Assembly (NCBI GenBank): GCA_964490845.1
Contig: CAZBED010000005.1
Coordinates: 1-64,000 of the forward strand
DNA length: 64,000 nt
From: JADJSS01 sp964490845
GTDB taxonomy: Bacteria > Bacteroidota > Bacteroidia > Chitinophagales > JADIYW01
Direction of reading: 5' to 3'
Shown here: in pieces, positions 15,552 to 25,641 of the stretch
How the letters are laid out: every line of letters starts with the position of its first letter
How positions within the stretch are numbered: the stretch's first letter is position 1
Program-made: the position numbers and the translations under genes
The notes under the pieces: generated by a model
The model's input: only the letters and a program-made list of their open reading frames with translations
What the model was told of the DNA's origin: nothing
Databases searched by the model: none

Positions 15552-16781
15552 TTACTCAAAACGAATGGCTTTCATAGGCGAGATCCGGGAAATTAACTGT
15601 ACCGGCAATAACAATACAAGTGTACAAATAAATAAGGTTCCGATATTGATGAACAGAATCGCCCAGATATTAAAATAAACCGGCGCAACGGATAGATAGT
15701 AGTTTTCTTCATTTAATTGTATGAAACCCGTAAAATGCTGGACCAGACAAATGCCAATACCAATCAGGTTTCCCCAAAACAAACCATTGACTATGATATA
15801 CGCAGCATTGTAAATAAAGATTTTGGAGATGGAAGCATTATCGGCGCCTAATGATTTCAAAATACCAATCATATTGGTTCTGTCGAGGATAAGAATAATT
15901 AAAGCAGTTATCATATTTAAAATAGCTACAATGACCATAAAGGCGAGAATCAGGTATTCGTTCACTTTTTGTAAATCGAGCCATTCAAAAATATTGCGGT
16001 TGATTTCCTTCATGGTTTGCGCATTTACCTGCTGTCCGATGTATTTGTAATAGATAGAATCTTTAAAGGCATCCATATTATTCATGTCTTTCAGCCGGAC
16101 TTCATAGCCGACAGCATCGTCTTCTGCCCATTGATTGAGCTGACGGAGCAGGCGGATATCGACCAGCGCATATTGTTTGTCATACTCTTCCAGGCCAGTA
16201 TGATAAATTCCACAAACCGTTAATTTTCTGCCAATAGGCGCCGGTGCATCGCTTCTGATAAAGTAAACTATCACCCTATCTCCCGCCTTCAATTTCAGCT
16301 TCAGGGCAGTTGATTTGGATATGAGTATATCCTTATTGACATCCTCATTACCAAAGGCCGGAAGCTTTCCGTCCTTCATATATTCATTTATCGTTTTCCA
16401 ATCGTACGAGCTGTCTACTCCTTTCAGCGCAATACCTTCTATCTCTGTTTTGGTTTTTAGAATTGCGGGAGTAACAATAAATGGTGCAACATTTCTGACT
16501 TCTTTCGATTTACGAAGTTTATCGAGAAATACCTCATCCTTTTTAACAGGCTGCAAGTCTAATGATTCGTTGTTGTCGAAATTGGTAATGTGTATCTCGC
16601 CCCAGAAGCCAAAAATTCTTTTTTTAATTTCTATGGAAAATCCGGAAACCATGCATGTTGAGATAATCATAACCGCCACGCTCAGCGCTATGGCCAATAC
16701 CGCAATTCGGATAATAAACCTCGAAAAAGATTTTTTATCTCCTAAGGACAAACGTTTCGCTATAAATAATTCCAGTTTCAA
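15552..16781 (-). CDS. FtsX-like ABC transporter permease (LolC/LolE-type)
   Basis: 409 residues. Membrane segment at about 22-47 (FIIRIAVLAIALSVAVMIIS), a large periplasmic MacB-like domain, then three segments: YLILAFMVIVAILNMITALI, a second near 325-345 and a final one near 365-390, ending SRISPMKAIRFE, the family ending. LolC/E proteins extract lipoproteins from the inner membrane; the ATPase is not nearby. The only start is TTG at 16781, with a stop four codons upstream; a good promoter sits just ahead of it. Confidence 0.9.
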   Translation of the reverse strand: MKLELFIAKRLSLGDKKSFSRFIIRIAVLAIALSVAVMIISTCMVSGFSIEIKKRIFGFWGEIHITNFDNNESLDLQPVKKDEVFLDKLRKSKEVRNVAPFIVTPAILKTKTEIEGIALKGVDSSYDWKTINEYMKDGKLPAFGNEDVNKDILISKSTALKLKLKAGDRVIVYFIRSDAPAPIGRKLTVCGIYHTGLEEYDKQYALVDIRLLRQLNQWAEDDAVGYEVRLKDMNNMDAFKDSIYYKYIGQQVNAQTMKEINRNIFEWLDLQKVNEYLILAFMVIVAILNMITALIILILDRTNMIGILKSLGADNASISKIFIYNAAYIIVNGLFWGNLIGIGICLVQHFTGFIQLNEENYYLSVAPVYFNIWAILFINIGTLFICTLVLLLPVQLISRISPMKAIRFE

Positions 16782-16800
16782 GATGATATATCTTACAGCT

Positions 16801-16832
16801 CAAAAGTATTTCTTTCCTTTTGCATTACCAAA
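16801..16832 (-). promoter_or_regulatory. Promoter of the LolC/E-like gene
   Basis: On the minus strand TTTG (16832-16829) and TACTTTTG (16808-16801) are separated by exactly 20 bases, a full match to the Bacteroidota -33/-7 pair. Transcription should begin about 12 bases before the TTG start at 16781, supporting that start. Confidence 0.75.
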
Positions 16833-16874
16833 AATCGGTTGAAAATGAGCATGATTTTTGTATATCTTCGCTTT

Positions 16875-18044
16875 ATGAAGAAATTGTTTGTACTCATTTT
16901 AACTTTTACATGCGTCCTGCCTTACTTACAGGCAAAAGATGTCATTGTCGGGGCAGCGCGATTAGACCAGTACTTGCCACTCATCAAGGGCAAATCGGTC
17001 GGCCTGGTAGTGAATCAAACATCAACTGTTGGTGATACACATCTTCTGGATACCTTAATCACTCTTGGAATACATGTGCAGTCCGTGTTTGCGCCCGAAC
17101 ACGGCTTTCGTGGAACGGCGGATGCCGGTGAACATGTAAAAAACGGAATAGACCCGAAAACAAATGTGGCGATTGTTTCATTATACGGCGACAATAAAAA
17201 ACCAAAACCGGAGCAATTGAACACTATAGACATCCTGATTTTTGACATTCAAGATGTGGGTGTTCGCTTCTACACCTATATATCCACCTTACAATATGTG
17301 ATGGAAGCCTGCGCAGAGCTGCAAAAGGAACTTATCGTCTTAGACAGGCCGAATCCCAACGGGCATTATGTTGACGGCCCGGTACTGGATACAGCTGAGC
17401 GCTCTTTTGTAGGAATGCAGCCTATCCCTGTAGTTTACGGTATGACGATGGGTGAATATGCCAATATGCTGAACGGAGAAAAGTGGCTGGAAAATAAAGT
17501 GCAATGTACTCTTACCGTCATTCCGTGTTTAAATTATGATCACAAAACATTTTATACACTTCCTATTAAACCCTCTCCTAACCTGCCAAATATGACTGCC
17601 ATTTATCTGTATCCGAGCCTTTGCTTTTTTGAAGGCAGTAATTCGGTGAGTGTCGGGCGAGGAACGGATAAACCTTTTCAGATTTATGGCTCACCGCAAT
17701 TTGCGAAAACGTTATTTTCATTTACGCCTGTTTCCAAACCCGGTGCTTCCAAACCATTCCTGCAGGATCAGGCCTGTTTTGGATTTGATTTATCTGAAAT
17801 CCATCCGGACACCTTGCGCAAACAAAAATTTACTATAAAATATTTACTGAAAGCTTATGCTCTCGTCACAGACAAAAAGAATTTCTTCAATTCCTTTTTT
17901 CTAAAGCTGAGCGGAAAAAAAATCCTGCGCGAACAAATAGAAAAAGGAATGGGCGAAAAAGCAATCCGAAAAACCTGGCAGCCACAGTTATCTTCTTTCA
18001 AGAAAATCAGAAAAAAATACCTGCTCTACAAAGATTTCGAATAA
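16875..18044 (+). CDS. NamZ-type exo-beta-N-acetylmuramidase (DUF1343)
   Basis: 389 residues from ATG at 16875, which gives a signal peptide (KKLFVLILTFTCVLPYLQA); the frame is open 12 codons further upstream. Diagnostic DUF1343 features: GKSVGLVVNQTS, SVFAPEHGFRG, DIQDVGVRFYTYISTL, DRPNPNGHYVDGP and EGSNSVSVGRGTDKPF. Characterised NamZ enzymes release terminal MurNAc from peptidoglycan fragments; so this is likely a periplasmic cell-wall recycling enzyme. No murein-recycling partners adjoin it. Confidence 0.92.
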   Translation: MKKLFVLILTFTCVLPYLQAKDVIVGAARLDQYLPLIKGKSVGLVVNQTSTVGDTHLLDTLITLGIHVQSVFAPEHGFRGTADAGEHVKNGIDPKTNVAIVSLYGDNKKPKPEQLNTIDILIFDIQDVGVRFYTYISTLQYVMEACAELQKELIVLDRPNPNGHYVDGPVLDTAERSFVGMQPIPVVYGMTMGEYANMLNGEKWLENKVQCTLTVIPCLNYDHKTFYTLPIKPSPNLPNMTAIYLYPSLCFFEGSNSVSVGRGTDKPFQIYGSPQFAKTLFSFTPVSKPGASKPFLQDQACFGFDLSEIHPDTLRKQKFTIKYLLKAYALVTDKKNFFNSFFLKLSGKKILREQIEKGMGEKAIRKTWQPQLSSFKKIRKKYLLYKDFE

Positions 18045-18077
18045 TTCCTTTTCATCCATTCCGTTATCAAACGTTTC

Positions 18078-19718
18078 TTACTGATTCGCTTCTTTTATCT
18101 TTTTATCTTTCGGATATTTTATTGTATAGACCAGTTTAATCTTTCTGGATTCGTTCGGCTGTAATTTTATTTTCCAGATCAGTTTGCCATACGCTTCTGT
18201 TACCTGTGCGCCGTCAGTATCATCTACCGAAACTTCTATCTGCGAATTCTTTGATATCGGATACTGATCGAGTACTTCTATTTCTATCGGAATATTTTTA
18301 TTATTTTTTATTGTCGTTTCAAATGCCTTTGTTTCCCTGATGTTACTGCTGACAATTTTCTTTGAACTGTAATCATTCAGCTTAATTCGTTTCACACTTA
18401 TCTTTTCATCACGGCCTAAGGAGATTAATAACGTATCACTGCTCACATTGGGATTTAAATAGGATTTGCCGACATAATTATCATCGAAGAAAATATTGGC
18501 CTCTCCGGCCAGCAGATTGTATTTCGCCCAGTCCGTTACTCTAGCCAGCAGGTAAGCGGTCATATCCAGCTTTGGAACCGTATGATAACTATATACCGCC
18601 GGCATTACTATTTCCTGTATTCCGACAATATGTTCTTTATTATCGCTCTCCACATCCTGCAGTGTTTCTATAGCATATTCTACAGCCATATCACCTTCAA
18701 GAATTGTCACGTTATTATCCTCCGCTTTCAGCCCGTCCATGTAGGTTTCTTCATCATCTTTACTTTTAATATCTACACTCGCCGGAGCCATCATGTTCAT
18801 AGATTTTTCCATCATTTGACCGGCTGAGCCATATCCTTGTCTCAGCTGGTACTTATAATAATCCGGTTGAAAGAAGTCAACAAAAACGGGATACAGAATA
18901 GGCCTGTCGTGATTAGCTGAAGGATTGGCGGTAGACAAACTCAGTTTTACATCTTTCCAGTCGTAACCGGTGTTTTGCACTACCTTCGCTCTGCAATCAA
19001 GGTGTAATGGTTCATTCACATTTTTTGCACGAATATCATAGATGGGCGTCCAGTAGGCATTAGTCACGATATAGGAACACTTAAAAGAAACAGAGCCGGA
19101 TGATTTTGTACTTACCTTTAGTACAATTTCTTTCACGGCAGTATTTTGATTTCCATTCAGTTCCGAAATCTGTTTTTGAATCAACGAAATTTTATCCCGC
19201 ATGTTTTTTTGTTTCCTGTTTAAATCAAAAATGTACTTTCTCAATTCAATGGAGCGCACCCTGTACAATTCCGCCAGTTCCTTTACCTGAACTGATGTAA
19301 AAGTAGTTTTATCATTGGCCAGTTTACGGTTATCATTTAACAACGTCAACTCATCTTCATACGAGGCCATCTGTACTTTCATCCAGCTCAGCTCATCGTT
19401 CAGAAATTCTATGCTGTCATTGAGTTTAATCACCTGTTCCGATTTTTTCTTATCACTCAGGTAATTGGTCCTGGATGAAACAGACAAAATCTTAACAGCA
19501 CCTTTTGTCGCAATCTGAAGTGTATTGTCATCCATAAATGTGGAAATATTGGAAATGACAATTTCTGAATTTCCTTCCGGCAAAGTAGCGGATGCCAGCC
19601 TGGTTTCCCTGGCATAGTTTCTAAAAACTGTTACATCTGTTACTTTTGAATCATTGACATTAATGGCTTTTAATCCTATAGAAACTAATACCATCAACAG
19701 AAAAAATAATTGCTTCAT
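18078..19718 (-). CDS. DUF4139 (mucoidy-inhibitor MuiA-like) exported protein
   Basis: 546 residues from ATG at 19718, giving a signal peptide (KQLFFLLMVLVSIGLKA). N-terminal DUF4140-like part (SKVTDVTVFRNYARETR), a coiled coil at about 105-200 (KLNDSIEFLNDELSWMK and on), then the DUF4139 beta-rich domain (AYWTPIYDIRA, GYDWKDVKLSLSTANP, YPISKNSQIEVSV). Function is not established; relatives have been linked to capsule or mucoid phenotypes. Tail to tail with NamZ. An insert of about 80 residues (about 295-385) is low in similarity to the core. Confidence 0.85.
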   Translation of the reverse strand: MKQLFFLLMVLVSIGLKAINVNDSKVTDVTVFRNYARETRLASATLPEGNSEIVISNISTFMDDNTLQIATKGAVKILSVSSRTNYLSDKKKSEQVIKLNDSIEFLNDELSWMKVQMASYEDELTLLNDNRKLANDKTTFTSVQVKELAELYRVRSIELRKYIFDLNRKQKNMRDKISLIQKQISELNGNQNTAVKEIVLKVSTKSSGSVSFKCSYIVTNAYWTPIYDIRAKNVNEPLHLDCRAKVVQNTGYDWKDVKLSLSTANPSANHDRPILYPVFVDFFQPDYYKYQLRQGYGSAGQMMEKSMNMMAPASVDIKSKDDEETYMDGLKAEDNNVTILEGDMAVEYAIETLQDVESDNKEHIVGIQEIVMPAVYSYHTVPKLDMTAYLLARVTDWAKYNLLAGEANIFFDDNYVGKSYLNPNVSSDTLLISLGRDEKISVKRIKLNDYSSKKIVSSNIRETKAFETTIKNNKNIPIEIEVLDQYPISKNSQIEVSVDDTDGAQVTEAYGKLIWKIKLQPNESRKIKLVYTIKYPKDKKIKEANQ

Positions 19719-20053
19719 ATTATTCGATTTTATTAGTTCAAAGTTGAAACAATAAAGAATATGCATCCAAAAAATGAAGTCTGTTTATGACACTACTAAA
19801 CAAAATTAAAACCACCTTAAATACTGGTATACAATCACTTAGTAAATAAAATATGATATTGCAGACAGAAATACAAAGTATAGTTAAAAAATGCAAACCG
19901 CACATCAATGTTAATAGCATCAAATTATCCAGACTACAAACGGTTCAAATAAACTATTTGGATACCAAATCTAAGTGTTGTTAAAAATTTCTTAAAACCC
20001 GGAACTTTTATCTGAAATTCTTTGTACATTAATCAATAAATAAATCATACATC
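19719..20053. other. 335-bp divergent intergenic region, DUF4139 / alpha-2-macroglobulin
   Basis: AT-rich region without an open frame that I can support. Next to the DUF4139 gene it holds a minus-strand promoter: CAACTTTG (19746 to 19739, one mismatch to TAnnTTTG) with TTTG at 19771-19768, spacer 21. Towards the macroglobulin gene only a weak ATTCTTTG is seen near 20020-20030. Nothing else recognised. Confidence 0.5.
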
Positions 20054-23000
20054 ATGTCTGACCTGAAAAATATCCTGTTCTTCTTAGCTGGATTTCTGTT
20101 TTTTTCCTGTAACCGGTTTTATACTCCCGAAAATGCGGTACGCTGTGTGCTGACAAATTTTGAGGAAGAAATTGAGAACAGCCAAAATCTGGTCTTCACC
20201 TTCAATAAAGAGTTGCAGAAAAATGACTCATTAATTGACAAATGGCTGGACGATGATTTAATCAAAATCACGCCGAATGTACCCGGCAGATGTAAATGGA
20301 CATCCGGACGTGAGCTGGTGTTCTCTCCGCTCGACGGATTTCCTGATGCCACTGATTTTAAAATTACACTATCTGATAACATAACGAAAAACGCAGTACA
20401 ACCATATTCGTTGTTAGGAACAACTGAATATCATGTGCACACCTCTTACCTTACGCTAATCAATTCACATTCCTACTGGCGTGCAGCAAAATCGGATGCC
20501 GGCAAAATAGAATTACAAACAGATATTAAATTCAATATGCCAGTGAACCCTAAAAAAGCTGCAGACCTGATTGAAGCAACGATAAACGGAGAAAAAGCAG
20601 ATTTTAAAATCATCACTACCCGCACGTCTAAAACACTGTCTCTTGTATTTACCGCTCCTAAAAACACGGATGAAAGCGCCAAAGTAAAAGTAGTTTTAAA
20701 GAAAATAGGCAAAAGCATGAAAGAAGAGCAATTTACCGAAAAATCCTCGGTGCCTGCTGTTCAAAAACTGGCCATGGAAGACCCGGAAACCATACACGAC
20801 GGCGTAACCGGCAGTGTATTCATAGCTACTTCACAGCCTGTTTCCTCAGACAAATTAAAGGAAGCCATTCAGGTGGAACCAGCCATTAATTTTAATGTTT
20901 CCGCCGATGATAAAGGAATATTAATCACAAGTGAAGAATTTTCTCCGGATGAAACGTACGAAGTCTATGTTACCAAAAATGTCATAGGAATATTTGGGGG
21001 CAAACTCCACTCAGATTATGCTGAAGATGTATCGTTTGGTGAAATTGCTCCTCAAATAAAATTTGAAAATACAAAAGCAGGATATCTCGGTTCTAAAGGC
21101 AGTAAGGATGTTTCCATACTGATGACCAAAACAGAAAAAGTAAAAGTGACTGTTTATAAAGTTTTTCAGAACAATATCTATGCATTTAACAACCGCGGAA
21201 CAGACTGGGGGTATTCTGATGAGTACAATAATGAAACGGACAACTACACCTATCACGATTATCAGTATTATGAAACAGACGGGTTCGGGGAAAAAATATT
21301 TGAAAAGAAATATAAAACGAGCGACTTAAAAGATTACGGCCACTCAAAATTATTAAATATAGATTTTGAAGACAAGCTGAAAGCATTTAAAGGGATTTAT
21401 GTTGTAAAAGTGGAAGATAATGACAGAGTATGGCTGCAGGATTCTAAAATTATTTCTCTGTCAGACATCGGTTTGATTGTAAAACAGAGTAAGAATGCCG
21501 TACATGTATTTGCCAACTCCATTTTAAATACTGAACCGCTGAAAAATATAGAAGTATCCGTCATCAGCACATCCAATCAGGAACTGGGAAAAATAAAAAC
21601 GGACAAAGACGGCTATGCTGCCTATGAAATACCGGACGCCTATAAAGATTTCAGAATAGGCATGATTACAGCAGCTTCGGAAGACAGCGACTTTAATTAT
21701 GTTTTATACAACAACACACATGTCGACAACACCCGATTTGATGTCGGAGGCAAGAGGCTCAACGCTGCGAATTACGACGCCTACATTTACGGAGAGCGCA
21801 GCATTTACCGTCCCGGAGAAGTAATACATTTGAACACTATCATCCGTACCAACGAATGGAACCTGCCGGGAGAAATGCCGGTAAAAGCAAAACTGTTGTT
21901 GCCCTCCGGAAAAGAGTTTAAAGTATTTAAAAATGTGCTGGATGCTCAGGGCGCTTTTGAAACCAGCATTCCGCTCAGCAGCAGTGCCGTTACCGGAGTC
22001 TATTCATTTTTGGTTTTTACAGGCAATGATGTATTGCTGGGTTCTAAAAACATTATGATTGAAGAATTTATGCCCGACAGAATCAAAGTAGATATTAAAA
22101 CAGACAAGGAGGAATATCAGCCGGCAGAAAAAGTACTGGCTTCTTTCAACGCCATGAACTATTTCGGGCCACCGGCTGCCAACCGCAATTACGAAGTAAA
22201 TTTTTCGCTGGAGAAAAGTACTTTCTCCGCTAAAGAATTTGAACGCTTTAATTTTTCCGTCAGCAAATATGCCGAATACCTTTCCGTTGTCCGCAACGGC
22301 CAAACGGACGCTCTCGGTAATGGACTGGAAACATTTGATATTCCGGCAGAGTACAAAGAAACAGGTTTATTGAAAGGACGAATACTTGCAACTGTTTTTG
22401 ATGAAACAGGCCGGCCGGTAAACCGCGTCAAAACTTTTGATGTTTTCACACAAGATGTTTTTTATGGCGTTAAGACAGATAACGACTTCTTCAGCACCAA
22501 ACAACTGATTAAAATTCCGGTAGTCGCATTGGATAAAAAAGGCAAACCACTGACTACACAATCCGCGCACGTCCAAATCATCCGCAGAAAATGGGAAACT
22601 GTACTGCAGAAATCTGATGGTCAGTTAAAATACGTTTCACAGAAGAAGGAAGAAGTTATAGAAAACAAATACGTTACCATTCGCGGTGCCAGCTCACACT
22701 ATGCATTTACGGCCAAAGAAAGCGGCGACTATGAGTTCCGCATAGGTGCACCCAACAGCGATAGCTATGTGTCCTATTATTTTTACGCATACGGCTGGGG
22801 CGATACATATTCCTCTTCTTTTGAAGTCAATAATGAAGGTAAAATTGACATTACACTGGATAAAGACAAATATCTGATTGGCGACAAAGCAAAAGTTCTG
22901 TTGAAAATGCCGTTTGACGGAAAAGTACTGGTGACGGTGGAACGAGACAAGGTACTGGAACACTTTTACCTGAAATCTGATAACAAGTCCGCATCATTTA

Positions 23001-25453
23001 ACCTTAAACTGGAAGATAAACATGTGCCCAATGTCTATATTTCCGCTACACTCATCAAACCAAACACCAATGACGGCATGCCGCTCACAGTGGCTTATGG
23101 CTATGCTCCTGTTCTTGTAGAAAATCCAGACAACAAAATTGCCATTGACATACAATGTATCGCTGAAACGCGTTCCAGAACCAGACAAACCATCAAGATA
23201 AAATCAAAACCAAATACGGAAATGACAATAGCCGTGGTGGATGAAGGTATTCTGGCATTAAACAGTCAGAAATCGCCGGATCCGTATGCCTACTTCTATA
23301 CCAAGCGCGCCCTTGAAGTGGAGATGTATAATATCTACCCGTATTTATTTCCCGAAGTCACTTCTCTTGGCGGCGGTTTTGATGATATCGGGAAACGAGT
23401 AAATCCGTTGACGAACAAACGAGTGAAACTGGTATCCAACTGGAGTGGTATTATCAAGACGAATACGTTTGGAACCGCTGAATACACCTTTGATATTCCA
23501 CAATTCTCCGGCAGCCTGCGTGTCATGGCGGTAGCATGGGACGGCAAGAAATTCGGTGCTGCAGAAAAGAATATGAAAGTGGCCGACCCGATTGTCATCA
23601 GTGCCGGTGTTCCGAGATTTGTAGCGCCAAACGACGCTCTGACTATTCCGGTAACGGTCAGCAATACCACAAAAAACAGAACACAGGCGTCAATTTCCCT
23701 GAAAGCGGAAGGTGTATTGCAAACTAATGCCGCCAATACCTTTTCTGTGGAAATAGCCGCCAACAGCGAGCAACCTATCGATGCATCAATATTAACAAAA
23801 AATGCCACCGGCGAAGGAAAAATCATCATCAGTGTTAAGGCCTTCAACGAAATCTTTACAGACACCACCTATATCATCTCCAGGCCGAATTCAAGCTTCC
23901 GAAAATTTTCGGGAACGGGAACCATCCAAGGAGGTCAAAAAGGAACAGTATCCTTCGCAGGCAACGAATCGTTATTAGCTTCCGGAAAAAAATTAATCAT
24001 CAGCAATTCACCGCTTGTACTGTTCAGTAAAAACCTGAGTGCATTGGTGAACTACCCTTACGGATGCGCGGAACAAACCATATCCTCCGCCTTCCCCCAA
24101 TTGTATTATTCAGACTTATCTAAAAACTTAAACAATTCGAATACACTGAATAAAAATGCAGTAAATAATGTACAAACAGCCATCGACAAACTACAATCTA
24201 TGCAACTGTCCAACGGCGCGCTGAGTTACTGGCAAGGCAGTGGCAGCGAATCGTGGTGGGCTACTATTTATGCCGCCCACTTTTTGCAGGAAGCACAAAA
24301 AGCGGGTTACACTGTTAATCAGAGTACCTTGTCCAGAATGTATGACTACCTGAACGCACGCCTGAAAACAAAGGAACTTGAATTTATGTATTATTCAGAC
24401 GGCAGTAAAAAGGAAGTAGTCAAAACGGAAATCCCTTACAGTTTGTATGTACTTGCGTTGGCCGATGAGGTAAAAATGCCGAATCTCAATTATTACAAAT
24501 CCAACCCCGGTTTACTTACACAAAGCGGGCGTTACCTGATTGCATCCGCCTTCGCTTTATCGGGCGATAAAAAGAAATTTTATCAGATGCTACCTAAGGG
24601 ATATGTCAGTGAACAAACAGACCCTGCCTTCAGCGGTAATTTCTACTCCAATTTTCGCGACATGGCTCTGGTGCTGAATACACTGTTGGAGGCCGACCCT
24701 AAAAATTCGCAAATCAACTACATGGCAAAACAGGTAGCACAACAACTAATGAGCCGGCAACACCTTAATACACAGGAGAATGTATTCGGATTCTTAGCAA
24801 TGGGAAAAATTGCACACGCCGCTAATAAAGGGTCTGCAACAGCGACTGTAGTTTCCAACGGAAAAACCATTGGCACATTTGACGGCAAGCATGAACTCAT
24901 ACTTTCAAATAAGTTGCTGTCCGGCAATACGCTCAGCATCAATACCGGTGGCAGCGGAAAAGTATTTTATTTCTGGGAAATGGAAGGCATACCAACAGCA
25001 GGCATTAACAAAGAAGAAGATAATTTTCTGGAAGTACGCCGAAAATACTTAGACAGAAATGGCAAGGAAGTAAAAGCTGCATTTTTCCAGAACGATTTGG
25101 TGGCGGTGGAAATTGCAATACGCAGCACCAACGGTATCAACGTGCCTAACGTGGCCATTACCGATTTGTTGCCGGCAGGCTTTGAAATTGAGAATGCACG
25201 TATAACGGAAATACCGCAATTAGCCTGGCTAAAGACAGACGCACAGCCTGAATACAAGGATATACGCGACGACCGTATTAATCTGATTGTCACCGCTACT
25301 CCGAAAATAACGAAGTACTATTATCTGTGCAGGGCTGTGTCCTTAGGTACATTTAATGTTGGGCAGATAGGCGCCGATGCCATGTACCGTGGTGAATATC
25401 ATTCCTATAACGGTGCAAGAACGATTTCGGTGAGCAGGAAAGTGAATTTGTAA
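20054..25453 (+). CDS. Alpha-2-macroglobulin family lipoprotein (thioester type)
   Basis: 1,799 residues. Lipoprotein signal with lipobox LFFSC (Cys about 19). A series of MG-type beta domains follows, with the MG2 region around 590-690 (YIYGERSIYRPGEVIHL), a central A2M domain (GIIKTNTFGTAEYTF, FSGSLRVMAVAWDG) and the thioester motif CAEQ at 1338-1341 within NYPYGCAEQTISS, then the alpha-toroid domain with QLSNGALSYWQG and a receptor-like end. Such proteins trap attacking proteases by covalent capture. In many bacteria it is paired with penicillin-binding protein 1C; no such gene lies on either side here. Confidence 0.95.
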   Translation: MSDLKNILFFLAGFLFFSCNRFYTPENAVRCVLTNFEEEIENSQNLVFTFNKELQKNDSLIDKWLDDDLIKITPNVPGRCKWTSGRELVFSPLDGFPDATDFKITLSDNITKNAVQPYSLLGTTEYHVHTSYLTLINSHSYWRAAKSDAGKIELQTDIKFNMPVNPKKAADLIEATINGEKADFKIITTRTSKTLSLVFTAPKNTDESAKVKVVLKKIGKSMKEEQFTEKSSVPAVQKLAMEDPETIHDGVTGSVFIATSQPVSSDKLKEAIQVEPAINFNVSADDKGILITSEEFSPDETYEVYVTKNVIGIFGGKLHSDYAEDVSFGEIAPQIKFENTKAGYLGSKGSKDVSILMTKTEKVKVTVYKVFQNNIYAFNNRGTDWGYSDEYNNETDNYTYHDYQYYETDGFGEKIFEKKYKTSDLKDYGHSKLLNIDFEDKLKAFKGIYVVKVEDNDRVWLQDSKIISLSDIGLIVKQSKNAVHVFANSILNTEPLKNIEVSVISTSNQELGKIKTDKDGYAAYEIPDAYKDFRIGMITAASEDSDFNYVLYNNTHVDNTRFDVGGKRLNAANYDAYIYGERSIYRPGEVIHLNTIIRTNEWNLPGEMPVKAKLLLPSGKEFKVFKNVLDAQGAFETSIPLSSSAVTGVYSFLVFTGNDVLLGSKNIMIEEFMPDRIKVDIKTDKEEYQPAEKVLASFNAMNYFGPPAANRNYEVNFSLEKSTFSAKEFERFNFSVSKYAEYLSVVRNGQTDALGNGLETFDIPAEYKETGLLKGRILATVFDETGRPVNRVKTFDVFTQDVFYGVKTDNDFFSTKQLIKIPVVALDKKGKPLTTQSAHVQIIRRKWETVLQKSDGQLKYVSQKKEEVIENKYVTIRGASSHYAFTAKESGDYEFRIGAPNSDSYVSYYFYAYGWGDTYSSSFEVNNEGKIDITLDKDKYLIGDKAKVLLKMPFDGKVLVTVERDKVLEHFYLKSDNKSASFNLKLEDKHVPNVYISATLIKPNTNDGMPLTVAYGYAPVLVENPDNKIAIDIQCIAETRSRTRQTIKIKSKPNTEMTIAVVDEGILALNSQKSPDPYAYFYTKRALEVEMYNIYPYLFPEVTSLGGGFDDIGKRVNPLTNKRVKLVSNWSGIIKTNTFGTAEYTFDIPQFSGSLRVMAVAWDGKKFGAAEKNMKVADPIVISAGVPRFVAPNDALTIPVTVSNTTKNRTQASISLKAEGVLQTNAANTFSVEIAANSEQPIDASILTKNATGEGKIIISVKAFNEIFTDTTYIISRPNSSFRKFSGTGTIQGGQKGTVSFAGNESLLASGKKLIISNSPLVLFSKNLSALVNYPYGCAEQTISSAFPQLYYSDLSKNLNNSNTLNKNAVNNVQTAIDKLQSMQLSNGALSYWQGSGSESWWATIYAAHFLQEAQKAGYTVNQSTLSRMYDYLNARLKTKELEFMYYSDGSKKEVVKTEIPYSLYVLALADEVKMPNLNYYKSNPGLLTQSGRYLIASAFALSGDKKKFYQMLPKGYVSEQTDPAFSGNFYSNFRDMALVLNTLLEADPKNSQINYMAKQVAQQLMSRQHLNTQENVFGFLAMGKIAHAANKGSATATVVSNGKTIGTFDGKHELILSNKLLSGNTLSINTGGSGKVFYFWEMEGIPTAGINKEEDNFLEVRRKYLDRNGKEVKAAFFQNDLVAVEIAIRSTNGINVPNVAITDLLPAGFEIENARITEIPQLAWLKTDAQPEYKDIRDDRINLIVTATPKITKYYYLCRAVSLGTFNVGQIGADAMYRGEYHSYNGARTISVSRKVNL

Positions 25454-25586
25454 TGTAATTATAGTCATTAATGCTGATTGAGAGAACAGAATTTTTTAAG
25501 TATCATTCTTAACTTATTTTGTATCAGGCCATAGCACTTGCCTGCATTTCCTGAAATAGAATTAATCCATCTCTTACTTTTTTTAT

Positions 25587-25623
25587 CAAACGCTCGTTTG
25601 GTAAGAGTTTTTCTTTATTTTTG
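25587..25623 (+). promoter_or_regulatory. Promoter with TetR-type operator candidate before the PECR-like gene
   Basis: CAAACG-CT-CGTTTG (25587-25600) is a perfect 14-base palindrome, flanked by TA on both sides. TATTTTTG (25616-25623) is a -7 box 15 bases downstream, and the ATG is at 25642. CAAACGnnCGTTTG-like sites are common operators of TetR regulators of fatty-acid genes, which suits the gene product. The 188-base intergenic stretch 25454-25641 holds nothing else recognised. Confidence 0.55.
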
Positions 25624-25641
25624 TTCCATAAAAAGCAAGAA

